Shown one piece after another: positions 54,001-62,695 of a stretch of DNA of 64,000 nt; positions within the stretch are counted from its first letter, which is position 1, and each line of letters opens with the position of its first letter. The notes under the pieces are model-generated. The model was given only the letters and a program-made list of their open reading frames with translations, was not told the DNA's origin and made no database searches. Location: contig OZ242292.1 of NCBI GenBank assembly GCA_965207705.1, positions 1,674,001 through 1,738,000 of the forward strand. The letters are read 5' to 3'. Origin of the DNA: JAAOII01 sp965207705 (GTDB lineage: Bacteria; Pseudomonadota; Gammaproteobacteria; CBDBNL01; JAAOII01). Position numbers and translations under genes: made by a program.

Positions 54001-54218
54001 ATCTTCAAGAAAGGACATTCCCTCAATATACAACTAAATCTATCATAAACGCATTTGATAAAGAATTTAAAAATACTATCCTTGATGAATCAAAATTATT
54101 ATCTTTTTTCAAAGAATACATTTCAGTAGAATTACTTACTGAACATAAATCTGAAATGACTACAAGTGATAACATAAGCCAAGAAGTAATATTATCTGAA
54201 TACTTAATTAGTGATTAA
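51042..54218 (+). CDS. SNF2-type helicase with N-terminal phospholipase-D-like domain
   Basis: A 1058-residue protein. An N-terminal PLD-like domain has 'TIHAKLYIMTFDKDD' (H-x-K near residue 132) and 'ITGSSNFSISGMEDN'. The helicase core follows: Walker A 'VVGLGKTYMVAML' near 274, 'IDEAHRFRN' near 346, 'LVTATPLNNTP', 'LVSTEVLSEGVNLH', and motif VI 'MQRVGRINRV' near 752. Such PLD-helicases are found in defence operons next to DNA methyltransferases. It is followed after two bases by the methyltransferase gene. Whether the PLD part cuts DNA is unknown; only one H-x-K motif is evident. Confidence 0.88.
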   Translation: MTNNSDLTFITNEGEQNLLERFKVLIKDTATFDVLVGYFYSSAFHSLYKSLENTEKIRILVGIATDKKTHDLVEQSKWGDSHREIKDEYSDKLTNEMDKTEDSHQVEEGVCKFMEWLKSGKLEIKAYPERTIHAKLYIMTFDKDDRDTGRVITGSSNFSISGMEDNLELNIELKGRADYDFANQKFNELWEDAVDLGDIYQETVMKKTWLNDTITPYQLYLKFLYEYFQDELSNDNALDFDFTPKGFMKLEYQEQAVLNAKRILDEYGGVLIADVVGLGKTYMVAMLMKQLHGKVLVLAPPRLLDEDNPGSWRQVFYKFHLSAKFESISKLDACLEGDMDDYKYVIIDEAHRFRNEKNQSYEKLTRICRGKGVILVTATPLNNTPADILSLIKFFQSPKNSTIPNLPDLDSFFKSLERNIKGLDRKKDKKEYLRITQENAKSIRESVLKYLIVRRTRKEVTTYFANDLQKQDFKFPDVENPEPVFYQFNKDENKIFNQTVEMLAKKIIYARYKPMQYYIGDESLGPLSMQGQTNIAGFMKTLLIKRLESSFYAFRKSVARFVARHKQFIKQVEAGHVYVSKGYSEKLFDLLDNGEDDLVWELLVEDKARSYSADDFKPEFITDLKSDLETLQQIEEMWQRVKRDPKLLAFEDMLNNNNILKQNKLIVFTESKETAEYLVNNIKAIPSQKILEFTGSSDISRRKTMIENFDARYHKPKDDYRILVSTEVLSEGVNLHRSNVVINYDIPWNPTRLMQRVGRINRVDSKFEKIYSFNFFPTETSNDEIKLKEAAITKIQSFITLLGADAQLLTDGEVIESHELFNHLISKKTITGEDEEYQSELKYLQIIRDVNNKSPDLYEKIKLLPKKARTAKKYKDDNNKLLTYFRKGKAQKFFISDENNSEELDFVQSASLLESDEKIKRQKIPDDFYTKLKNNKEGFNNEMLPEIIIRAGKDNANEIIKIIKAMIKDTRQFTKEEEEYLTKVKKHLQERTFPQYTTKSIINAFDKEFKNTILDESKLLSFFKEYISVELLTEHKSEMTTSDNISQEVILSEYLISD

Positions 54219-54220
54219 AT

Positions 54221-57200
54221 ATGAAAGAGGAAGCTGCTAAAAAACTACTACAGAAGACTCTTCAAAATAAGTTTGATGAAATAAATTTTAAATATCTAAT
54301 AAAAAATATTCTAAAAAATATTGACGAAGGAAAAGAATTTAATCCTCAAAAAGGCAAGTATATTTTTCGTGACTTCACGGAATATATAAAGTCATATAAG
54401 CGTATAGGTCAGTATATAACTTATGATGATAGGTTAATTGATATACTTATAGTTAACTTGAAGGAAGAATCTATGCTTGAACGAGCCAGAACCACACAAA
54501 GAAACTTTATTGCTAAATATCTAAATGGCGGGCGTGGTAACCAACTAAGGGATGGAGCACTTGTTGCTTTCATATCTCCAAATGGAGATGACTGGAGATT
54601 CTCTTTTGTCAAAATGGAATATAAGTTTAATGAAAATAATAAAGTTAAAGAGGAGTTCACCCATGCAAAACGTTATTCTTTTTTAGTTGGAGAAAATGAA
54701 CATAGCCATACAGCGCAAAGTAGTCTATTGCCTCTTCTTTTAGATGACGATTTGAAACCTACTTTTACTGATATTGAGAATACTTTTAATGTTGAAAAGG
54801 TTAGTAAAGAATTTTTTAATAAATACCGCGAACTTTTATTCCGTCTTAAGGAAAAATTAGATGCTATAGTTAAAAAAGATAATAAAGTGCGTGAAGATTT
54901 TGAGAGGAAAGGTGTTGATACTATGAGCTTTGCAAAAAAATTATTAGGTCAGATTATATTCCTTTACTTCCTGCAAAAGAAAGGTTGGCTGGGTGTGGAA
55001 AAAGATAAGGAATGGGGTAGTGGCTCTAAGAATTTTTTACGTGAAATGTTTGATGAAAAGCATATTCAACACAATAATTTTTTCAATGATATTTTAGAAC
55101 CACTTTTCTATGAGGCACTTAGGGTAAAAAATATTAATGATTATTACGAACGTTTTAGTTGCCGCATTCCATTTCTTAATGGTGGTCTCTTTGACCCTTT
55201 AGATAACTATGATTGGAAAAAAATAGACATAAACGTATCTAATGATATTTTTTCTAATAGTAAAATTACCAAACAGGGAGACAAAGGAGATGGGATTTTA
55301 GATATATTTGACCTTTACAATTTTACTGTCAGAGAAGATGAACCGTTAGAAAGAGAAGTGGCGGTAGATCCAGAGATGCTTGGTAAAGTTTTTGAAAATC
55401 TCTTGGGTGTTACAGAACGTAAATCTAAAGGTGCTTACTATACTCCACGTGAGATTGTTCATTACATGTGTCAGGAAAGCTTGATTAATTATTTGTTATC
55501 TGAGATTGCAGGTGAAGTAAACCAACAGGACATAGAAACTTTAGTTAAGTACGGAGAAAGCACTATAGAAAATGAGAGCCATGTGGCAAAGAAAGGGGAG
55601 GAAACAAATAGATATTCTTTTAAGCTTCCTAAAAGCATACAAAAGAATGCAAAATTAATTGATAAAAAACTTGCGGACATCCGCATTTGTGATCCAGCAG
55701 TTGGTTCCGGTGCTTTCCCTGTTGGGATGATGAACGAAATTGTAAGCTTAAGGAATTCTCTTACGTCCTATATTGATGATAAGTCAAAACGCACTTTATA
55801 TAATTTGAAACGTCACGCTATAGAAAAGTGCATTTACGGAGTGGATATTGATAATAGTGCGGTAGAGGTAGCTAAGCTTCGTCTTTGGTTATCTTTAGTA
55901 GTAGATGAAGAAAAACGTGATGGCATTCAGCCACTTCCCAACCTTGATTATAAGATAGTTCATGGTAACGCACTTATTGGTTTGCCACAAGATCTTTTTA
56001 ATGACTCAAAATTTAAAAAATTAGAAAAAATTAAACCACTTTATCTAAATGAAACCCAATCTGAAAGGAAGCAGAAATGTAAAGAACAGATTGATAGTTT
56101 AATTGAAGATATTGCAAGAGGAAGCGCGAACTTTGATTTTAGAATTTATTTCTCGGAGGTTTTCCACGAAAAGGAAGGTTTTGATGTAATTATAGCTAAT
56201 CCCCCATACATTAGAGAAAAAGATAATAAGGAAATATTTCGAGCAGTTCAAAATGGATTACTCAAGAAATTTCATAAAGGACAGATGAATTATTTTTATT
56301 TCTTTTTTCATCTTGCACTGGATATAACTCATAAGCATTCTGCTATTACTTTCATAACGACTAATTATTATATAACAGCAACAGCAGCTATTAAATTACG
56401 TCAGGACATTAAAGAAAGATCTATTATTAAAAAATTAGTAAACTTTAATAAACTTAAATTATTTGAATCCGCACTGGGACAACATAATATAATTACTATT
56501 TTACAAAAAGGTAGTGATATAGAATTTCCAACACAGATAATAACAAATTCCAGTAAAGGTATATTTACCCCAGGAAAACTTCAAAGTATATTATCTGGTG
56601 ATGATGAAGAAACTATTTATACTGATATACCACAGAAAAAACTTTATGAAGGTGATAAAAATTATATCCGCATCTCATATTCACCTAAAATTTTACAGAT
56701 ACTTAGTCGTATTGAGAAGCAGGGTTTCCAGCTTGATAATATTTGTAATATTAATCAAGGGTTGATGACAGGGGCAAACAAAGTATCTAAAACTCTTATA
56801 GGGAAATATAAAATTCAAGCTGATATAGGCGATGGAATTTTTGTTCTATCCAATGCTGAATCTTTATCTATGTCTTTTTCTGAAACTGAAAAAAATGTTA
56901 TAAAACCATGGTTCAAGAATAGTAATATTAATAGATACTATACTAGCAGTCAAGAAGAAAGTAAAGTTTTGTATATAGATAGAAGTTGCTATCCTAAAAA
57001 TATACCTGAAATAATTAAACATCTTAATAAATTTAAAATAGCTTTAAAGGGAAGGCATGATTTTCAAAATAATTCTAGAGGGTGGTATGAAATAAATTCG
57101 CCTAGGATGAAAACAATATTTGAAGGAGCTAAAATAGTTGCTCCACAGATGAGTAAAAGAAATACATTTGGCTATAATGAAATTCCTTGGTATTGTGCCT

Positions 57201-57565
57201 CTGATGTATATTTGATTAAGCAGAAGAATAATCAATTCTCATTGAAATATATTTTAGCTTTACTTAATTCTTCTCTCTATTATTTTTGGCTATATCATAA
57301 GGGCAAGAAAAAAGGTGAAAGTTTTGAATTATTTAGCACACCTCTTGCTGAAATTATGATTAAGAAAGTTACTAAAGAAGAACAAGCCCCACTTATTACT
57401 TTGGCAGATAAAATTCTTGCAGAAGGTGATTATCTAAAAGACCCAACCAAGAAAAATAAAGTCCATAAATACGAAAAACAAATTGACCAACTCGTCTATA
57501 AACTTTACGGTCTAACCGATGAAGAAATTAATATTGTTGAACAGCTAAATGAACAAAATCTTTAA
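54221..57565 (+). CDS. Eco57I-type N6-adenine DNA methyltransferase
   Basis: A 1114-residue protein with a long helical N-terminus, the SAM-binding motif 'ICDPAVGSGAFPVGM' near residue 490, a second segment 'IYGVDIDNSAVEVAKLRLWL', the catalytic 'VIIANPPYI' near residue 660, and a C-terminal TaqI/Eco57I-type target recognition part ('NINQGLMTGANKVSK', 'PWYCASDVYLIK', 'LKYILALLNSSLYYFW'). No clear PD-(D/E)XK nuclease motif is seen by eye in its N-terminus. Lying directly behind the PLD-SNF2 helicase, it suggests a restriction-modification or related defence system. Confidence 0.9.
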   Translation: MKEEAAKKLLQKTLQNKFDEINFKYLIKNILKNIDEGKEFNPQKGKYIFRDFTEYIKSYKRIGQYITYDDRLIDILIVNLKEESMLERARTTQRNFIAKYLNGGRGNQLRDGALVAFISPNGDDWRFSFVKMEYKFNENNKVKEEFTHAKRYSFLVGENEHSHTAQSSLLPLLLDDDLKPTFTDIENTFNVEKVSKEFFNKYRELLFRLKEKLDAIVKKDNKVREDFERKGVDTMSFAKKLLGQIIFLYFLQKKGWLGVEKDKEWGSGSKNFLREMFDEKHIQHNNFFNDILEPLFYEALRVKNINDYYERFSCRIPFLNGGLFDPLDNYDWKKIDINVSNDIFSNSKITKQGDKGDGILDIFDLYNFTVREDEPLEREVAVDPEMLGKVFENLLGVTERKSKGAYYTPREIVHYMCQESLINYLLSEIAGEVNQQDIETLVKYGESTIENESHVAKKGEETNRYSFKLPKSIQKNAKLIDKKLADIRICDPAVGSGAFPVGMMNEIVSLRNSLTSYIDDKSKRTLYNLKRHAIEKCIYGVDIDNSAVEVAKLRLWLSLVVDEEKRDGIQPLPNLDYKIVHGNALIGLPQDLFNDSKFKKLEKIKPLYLNETQSERKQKCKEQIDSLIEDIARGSANFDFRIYFSEVFHEKEGFDVIIANPPYIREKDNKEIFRAVQNGLLKKFHKGQMNYFYFFFHLALDITHKHSAITFITTNYYITATAAIKLRQDIKERSIIKKLVNFNKLKLFESALGQHNIITILQKGSDIEFPTQIITNSSKGIFTPGKLQSILSGDDEETIYTDIPQKKLYEGDKNYIRISYSPKILQILSRIEKQGFQLDNICNINQGLMTGANKVSKTLIGKYKIQADIGDGIFVLSNAESLSMSFSETEKNVIKPWFKNSNINRYYTSSQEESKVLYIDRSCYPKNIPEIIKHLNKFKIALKGRHDFQNNSRGWYEINSPRMKTIFEGAKIVAPQMSKRNTFGYNEIPWYCASDVYLIKQKNNQFSLKYILALLNSSLYYFWLYHKGKKKGESFELFSTPLAEIMIKKVTKEEQAPLITLADKILAEGDYLKDPTKKNKVHKYEKQIDQLVYKLYGLTDEEINIVEQLNEQNL

Positions 57566-59588
57566 TAGCAAAAATAAGTTAATAAGAAAAATTATAAATA
57601 GTCTAAAATTTGTGATGAGGAATATAAATAAGGTTATTAAAAATTTTTGTTTATATTTATTGGATGGCTTTAAAAAAACATGGGGGTTAGGTATAACTAG
57701 ACATGAGTACTTGCAACCACTATTTATTATATTAGTTTTAGGGATATTTGTTATATTTCCTTATTTTTCATTAACCTCTGGTCCCAACGATTGGTGCTGT
57801 AGTAGAAATAATGCTTGGCATTGTTTTTTTGAAAGAATTTCTTTACTCAGTGAACCACTTAATATACAGAATTTACTTGTTGGAATAGTTGGTATATTTG
57901 GGCTATCTCTTTTATGGATTAGAACAGGTGATCAGATAAGGAAAACAAAAATAGAAATGGATAGGCGTTTAGATGAGAGATTTGATGGCGCAGTAAATGC
58001 TCTATCTAAACCATTAACTTCGGATAGTTATCCCGCACATCTTGGAGCTATTTCATCATTAACTCTCTTAGCAATTGATAGTCCAGATAATACACAAAAA
58101 TGCTTAGATGTTTTATGTAGTTGTAATGATTGGATGGGAGATTACTTAGATAAATTTAGTAATAAGTATAAAGAAGAAACCATTGACAAGTATAAATATT
58201 TAATGGTGGAATATATAGTGAAAGTCACGGGAAACAAAGACTATTCAGATGAAGTTGATTTAACACTAGAATCTTTTGATGAATTAAATTATGAATATCC
58301 TTCTGATATGCCTAATAAAGGAGCAGAACTTTATCCTTATAAACGTCTTACAGAAAGTAATCGTATTGCTAATAATCTTGCTGTAGGGAAAATAGTGAGT
58401 ATACTTGAAGAAAAAAGAAGTCAAGTAGTGCTTAGAGCAGTAAAAGAAATTTTAATAGCTCTTTCTACTAAAAATAAATCATCATTAGATTTTAAAAATA
58501 AATTTTTATGTGGTATTGATTTATCAAACTGGCTAGCAAAAGATTCTCAAAAATATATTAACTTAGATAATATTGACCTTAGCCACTCATATTTGAACGG
58601 AGTTTTTATGTTTAATGTTCAAATTAAAAGAGCTAATTTAAAAAAATCTGACATGAGCGGCGCAATGTTATTTTTATCTAATGCTTATAAAACAAATTTC
58701 CGTTCAGCAGAATTAGAGAATGCATGGTTGTTTAGAACTAAGTTAGAGTCGGCAGAATTAAATCATGCCAAAATGCAGCACTCACATATTAATAGTTGTA
58801 ACTTACAAGGAACTCAACTAAGACATGCAGCACTAGATATGTCTGCTATATCGGATTCTCAAATGCAGGGAATTGATTTATCACACGCTAGAATGATGTT
58901 TATTAATTTTATGCGGCATGAAGGACTAGGACAAAATAATTTGTATATGCAAGGAGCAAATTTATCTTGTGCTAGATTACAAGGGGCAGATTTTCGTTCT
59001 GCTGACATGAGAGGAGTAAATCTATCAGGTTCAAGTTTATTGGGGACAAATTTTGAATCTGCTGATTTATCTTATTCTATAATGATTAATCCAATACAGC
59101 TACTAGGAGCAAATATTCAAAATGCTAATTTAGAAAGTTTAGTCTTTGGCAATGAATTTATTGGTCGGAATTTTTCTCTAAATAGAATAGTTGAAGATAA
59201 TGTTATTAATAAAATAATCTTATCTTTGGCTATAGGACAACCAGACATGTATCATGATCAGATAAATGAAACATGGAAAGTAATTGAAACACCAGATTAC
59301 CCAGATAAGATTAAGAACCTTATATTGGCTAAGGGAATTAATAATACGAAATATGAACCAGAACAAACAATAGAACTGGGAGAATATTGGTTACAATTAT
59401 GCTCAAACAATAGGTATATTGCTGGTAAATTACTTCGTTTGCGAGAAATTTTATCTGAATGTAGTGATTATAGTCGTGATTTATTGGGCCTTACAGACGT
59501 CTGTCAGATTTATATATATAAGGAATTAGAGAAGGAAGGGAAAATAAATGAAGTAAGACCTCCACTATCAGATGATACAAAAAAATAA
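57549..59588 (+). CDS. Membrane-anchored pentapeptide-repeat protein
   Basis: A 679-residue protein that begins inside the 3' end of the methyltransferase gene (17-base overlap). Two membrane helices (about residues 55-77 and 108-125) flank a Cys-containing loop ('NDWCCSRNNAWHCFF'). A basic coiled segment 'KTKIEMDRRLDERFDGAVNA' and a helical region follow. Pentapeptide repeats of the A(D/N)LxxA type run from about 338 to 525 ('GANLSCARLQGADFRSADM'). The C-terminal 140 residues are helical. Operon position implies a role in the same system as an effector or membrane anchor, but this is inference. Confidence 0.8.
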   Translation: MNKIFNSKNKLIRKIINSLKFVMRNINKVIKNFCLYLLDGFKKTWGLGITRHEYLQPLFIILVLGIFVIFPYFSLTSGPNDWCCSRNNAWHCFFERISLLSEPLNIQNLLVGIVGIFGLSLLWIRTGDQIRKTKIEMDRRLDERFDGAVNALSKPLTSDSYPAHLGAISSLTLLAIDSPDNTQKCLDVLCSCNDWMGDYLDKFSNKYKEETIDKYKYLMVEYIVKVTGNKDYSDEVDLTLESFDELNYEYPSDMPNKGAELYPYKRLTESNRIANNLAVGKIVSILEEKRSQVVLRAVKEILIALSTKNKSSLDFKNKFLCGIDLSNWLAKDSQKYINLDNIDLSHSYLNGVFMFNVQIKRANLKKSDMSGAMLFLSNAYKTNFRSAELENAWLFRTKLESAELNHAKMQHSHINSCNLQGTQLRHAALDMSAISDSQMQGIDLSHARMMFINFMRHEGLGQNNLYMQGANLSCARLQGADFRSADMRGVNLSGSSLLGTNFESADLSYSIMINPIQLLGANIQNANLESLVFGNEFIGRNFSLNRIVEDNVINKIILSLAIGQPDMYHDQINETWKVIETPDYPDKIKNLILAKGINNTKYEPEQTIELGEYWLQLCSNNRYIAGKLLRLREILSECSDYSRDLLGLTDVCQIYIYKELEKEGKINEVRPPLSDDTKK

Positions 59589-59726
59589 TATCTCTCACCA
59601 CAATAATTTAGTAGAGTTATATCAGTTATTTAACTGCTAGATATTGTTTATTTTTAACTATAGCCTTTATTTCTATATCTTTTACTATAAATTAATTTGG
59701 CTAATTTTTAATTTATATATATAATC

Positions 59727-61163
59727 TTATATCCCAATCTGCGCTCGCTCTATAGTTTTCACTCCGGTTGCAGAAAAATAAAGAGAATTAATATAACAGA
59801 TGTCATTTACTTCCATGCTCTCTTCAATTGGAGGTGCATGCTCTAAACGGTAATCTATATTATCTATATTTGTAAAATAAGTGGGACTAGATATATTTTT
59901 ATTAAGGCTTTTATTATTCAGTTTATTTTTAGTAATTATATAAAGTAGAAGTTCTTCTCCCCAGAAATTATTAAGAAAATATTCTTCTTCATATAGTGTA
60001 TATTTAAAAGAAAAAATATATTTATCGTCCTTTTCTTTTTGATATAAATACTCTATTGCTGTAAATAATATTAATATCGTTACATCTATTTCTCTTCGTT
60101 CCTCTTCTGGTATACTGAGTAAATTTGATTTTGATTTCCTTAATATACTTTTGATATCGCGTATTGTTTTTTGCTGTTCTTTTAATATCATATTTTCAAA
60201 TAGATATCTAAGATGAGATATAGTTATATCTGAGAAACTAGTGATTAATATATTTTTAAAATTTTTATTTGATGATATCATATTAGTTTTTAAATCTTCA
60301 GATTTTAATAGAATATCTATATCAAAAACTTGATTAATGAAATTAGTGAAATCTATGTCTTCTTGGGGGAAGGTAATATTTAAATCTAAAATCTTTGAGT
60401 AAGAATCCTGGATTTTTTTATCTCCCCCTTCCTGCCAAATTTCTTCTCCCATTGGCACTATGACTATTATTTTATGCTTTATATCTTTTTCGCAATTTTT
60501 GATAAAATATTTGAGAGTTTCTAGAAAATATATCCCCATATCCCCTGACCTGTCAATATCTTCTATTACTATAAAAACCTTTTCGCCCGTTGTATCTATT
60601 CTATTTAGAATATCTAATAGTAAATCTTGGAAATCATATACCCTTTTTATTGGCGATGTTTGAAAAAGATACGTGAAATTTTTTAGGATCTTTGCTGGAG
60701 GAAAAATTAAAGCAGAAGTATCTATGGCCGCATTACTTAATGCCTTTTTATTTTTTCCTGTATTTCCATCAATTCTATTTTCTATTTTCTTAAATAATTT
60801 TTCATCACATTGTCTTGCTATATCTAAAACAAAACCTTCCCATAAGTCCTTACGCTCTGGATATTGCCAAGCATCAAAAATAAACCACTTTTCTTTTGGA
60901 GGAGTAGAGTTATTTTTTGAGTTATTACCTTTGCTTGCTTTAGAATTGTTATGATTACCAACATTAATTTGATCTTTATATATCTGATAAAGCATAGTGC
61001 TTTTCCCAGAACCATAAGGTCCTATCAAACCTACAACAGAGTTATTATTAATCTTGTTAATCCTTTCTTTGAAGTCATCAATAATAGATGAGAAGTCCAA
61101 TAGATCTTCTGTTTGATAACTTTCTTCAATTAGTTCTGGTCTTTTTATAAATGTATTCGTCAT
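59727..61163 (-). CDS. KAP-family P-loop NTPase
   Basis: A 478-residue protein with Walker A 'GPYGSGKST' (residues 48-56), the KAP-type 'WFIFDAWQYPERKDLWEGF' near 95-113, and Walker B 'VFIVIEDIDRSGDMGIYFL' near 200. KAP NTPases are often membrane-linked and occur in phage-defence loci; no strong membrane helix is seen here. It is convergent with the pentapeptide gene (138-base gap). The C-terminal half is not assignable. No ribosome-binding site is evident. Confidence 0.85.
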   Translation of the reverse strand: MTNTFIKRPELIEESYQTEDLLDFSSIIDDFKERINKINNNSVVGLIGPYGSGKSTMLYQIYKDQINVGNHNNSKASKGNNSKNNSTPPKEKWFIFDAWQYPERKDLWEGFVLDIARQCDEKLFKKIENRIDGNTGKNKKALSNAAIDTSALIFPPAKILKNFTYLFQTSPIKRVYDFQDLLLDILNRIDTTGEKVFIVIEDIDRSGDMGIYFLETLKYFIKNCEKDIKHKIIVIVPMGEEIWQEGGDKKIQDSYSKILDLNITFPQEDIDFTNFINQVFDIDILLKSEDLKTNMISSNKNFKNILITSFSDITISHLRYLFENMILKEQQKTIRDIKSILRKSKSNLLSIPEEERREIDVTILILFTAIEYLYQKEKDDKYIFSFKYTLYEEEYFLNNFWGEELLLYIITKNKLNNKSLNKNISSPTYFTNIDNIDYRLEHAPPIEESMEVNDICYINSLYFSATGVKTIERAQIGI

Positions 61164-61370
61164 TTGTTTAATGGTTCATGGTTAGTAAATTATTCTATAT
61201 ATTGTTTATTATAGTGTGTTTTACAATTTTATAAGTATCTGCAGAAGGGTATGCGCACAAACCAGTTTCTTATCATAAACTCTAAGAGAATTTGTTATTT
61301 TAATGAGCTACTTATAACCAACCCAAAATAATATATAATACTATCTTTATACATTAACAACAGAGGAACT

Positions 61371-62570
61371 ATGTTAATCAATAATTATATGCAGTCGGGT
61401 ATACAATCAGCTCGCACTATTTGCGGTATGTATATTACAACCTTAGTGGCGAGTTATAACATGCGCGCAATCTATTCATCTTTCTTAATTAAACTTTGCT
61501 TTATACTTCTTGTGGTCGTAGCAGGGCAACTTGCGTCCGCGCAGGGAAAATATAATGCTGGGTTTATGATTATAGAAGAAGCAGGGGGATTAGACGAAAG
61601 TGGCTTAGAGTTGGGGGTATGGTATCCAAGTTTTGCTGAGGAGTTTGAGCAGGAGTTGGGACCTTTCCGTCCTAAATGGGCTTGGGAGGGCGAACCTGCG
61701 GCGGGGCAATATCCAGTTATATTGCTTTCTCATGGGGTAATGGGACGTTACAGAAATCACCGCGGGACAGCTGCGGAGCTTGCAAGAGCCGGCTATGTAG
61801 TAATTGCGCCTCAACATAGCAATGATCAGTTGTTGAAAAAAGGTAGGCAACTATTCCCCGTTATAAATATTAGGATAGATGAGTTATCACATACGTTGGA
61901 GGTTGCTGAGTCAGATGCCACTATAAAACAGATAATGGACGATGATAATATTGGGGCGCTCGGCTATTCTTTAGGCGGGCTGACAGTGCTTGCCACAAGT
62001 GGGATAACTCCCAGCATGCAACAATTTATAACGCACTGTAGCAATAATGCAGCCAAAGACCCAGCATGTAGTGGTTCAGGACCATGGTGGAAAAAGACAT
62101 TGACTTGGTTTAAAGGGATTATCCGTGTAACAATCCGGGGAATAGTTAAGATAATTGGAAAGAGAACTCCAACTAATGATAGAAAGTTTAGTCCAGAGTT
62201 TGAAGCACTTGAATCGCCCGTGCCGTTTAAGGCAATTGCGGTGGTAGCCCCAGCTGCAGTTATTTTTACAGCAGAGGAAATTCAAAACTCCGATGCAGAT
62301 ATAGCTATATATAGATTAGGAGATGATAATGTGCTTAAGTTTCCATTTCATGCCGAGCATCTGCATAAATCGCTTGGCACAAGAGAACATATCTATAAGG
62401 TATATGAAGGAGTGCATCACTATGCTTTTGTACCACCATTCCCTGAATGGTTGCTAAAAGAGATAGATTTCCCCGGCGCCAGAGACCCAGAAGGATTTGA
62501 TAGAAGAGAGTTTTTACTTGAGATTAATGCAGATATTGTTAATTTTTTTGATGGTGTATTTGTGGATTGA
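61371..62570 (+). CDS. Secreted alpha/beta hydrolase (dienelactone hydrolase / PAF-AH-like)
   Basis: A 399-residue predicted esterase or lipase. The hydrophobic export segment 'LIKLCFILLVVVAGQLASAQ' spans about residues 39-58. The core has the oxyanion-hole strand 'YPVILLSHGVMG' near 114, the nucleophile motif 'GYSLGG' (Ser near 199), and a candidate catalytic His in 'GVHHYAFVPP' near 350. An AGAGGA ribosome-binding site lies four bases before the ATG at 61371; an internal ATG at 61461 would give a more typical signal peptide. It lies outside the AT-rich island, with better G+C. Confidence 0.8.
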   Translation: MLINNYMQSGIQSARTICGMYITTLVASYNMRAIYSSFLIKLCFILLVVVAGQLASAQGKYNAGFMIIEEAGGLDESGLELGVWYPSFAEEFEQELGPFRPKWAWEGEPAAGQYPVILLSHGVMGRYRNHRGTAAELARAGYVVIAPQHSNDQLLKKGRQLFPVINIRIDELSHTLEVAESDATIKQIMDDDNIGALGYSLGGLTVLATSGITPSMQQFITHCSNNAAKDPACSGSGPWWKKTLTWFKGIIRVTIRGIVKIIGKRTPTNDRKFSPEFEALESPVPFKAIAVVAPAAVIFTAEEIQNSDADIAIYRLGDDNVLKFPFHAEHLHKSLGTREHIYKVYEGVHHYAFVPPFPEWLLKEIDFPGARDPEGFDRREFLLEINADIVNFFDGVFVD

Positions 62571-62681
62571 GGGTGGGGGATAACATTATGGGCGGGGGGT
62601 GATTAAGGGCGCAGGACTTTAGGGGCAAACCATAATATTCTGCCCGCAAAATATGCATAAATAATTAAAACTATAAAGTAG

Positions 62682-62687
62682 TATAAT
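62682..62687 (+). promoter_or_regulatory. -10 box before the fifth FRG protein
   Basis: TATAAT ends eight bases before the ATG at 62696; the whole 17-base block TATAATTAACTACTATG equals that before the gene at 5360. Confidence 0.6.
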
Positions 62688-62695
62688 TAACTACT

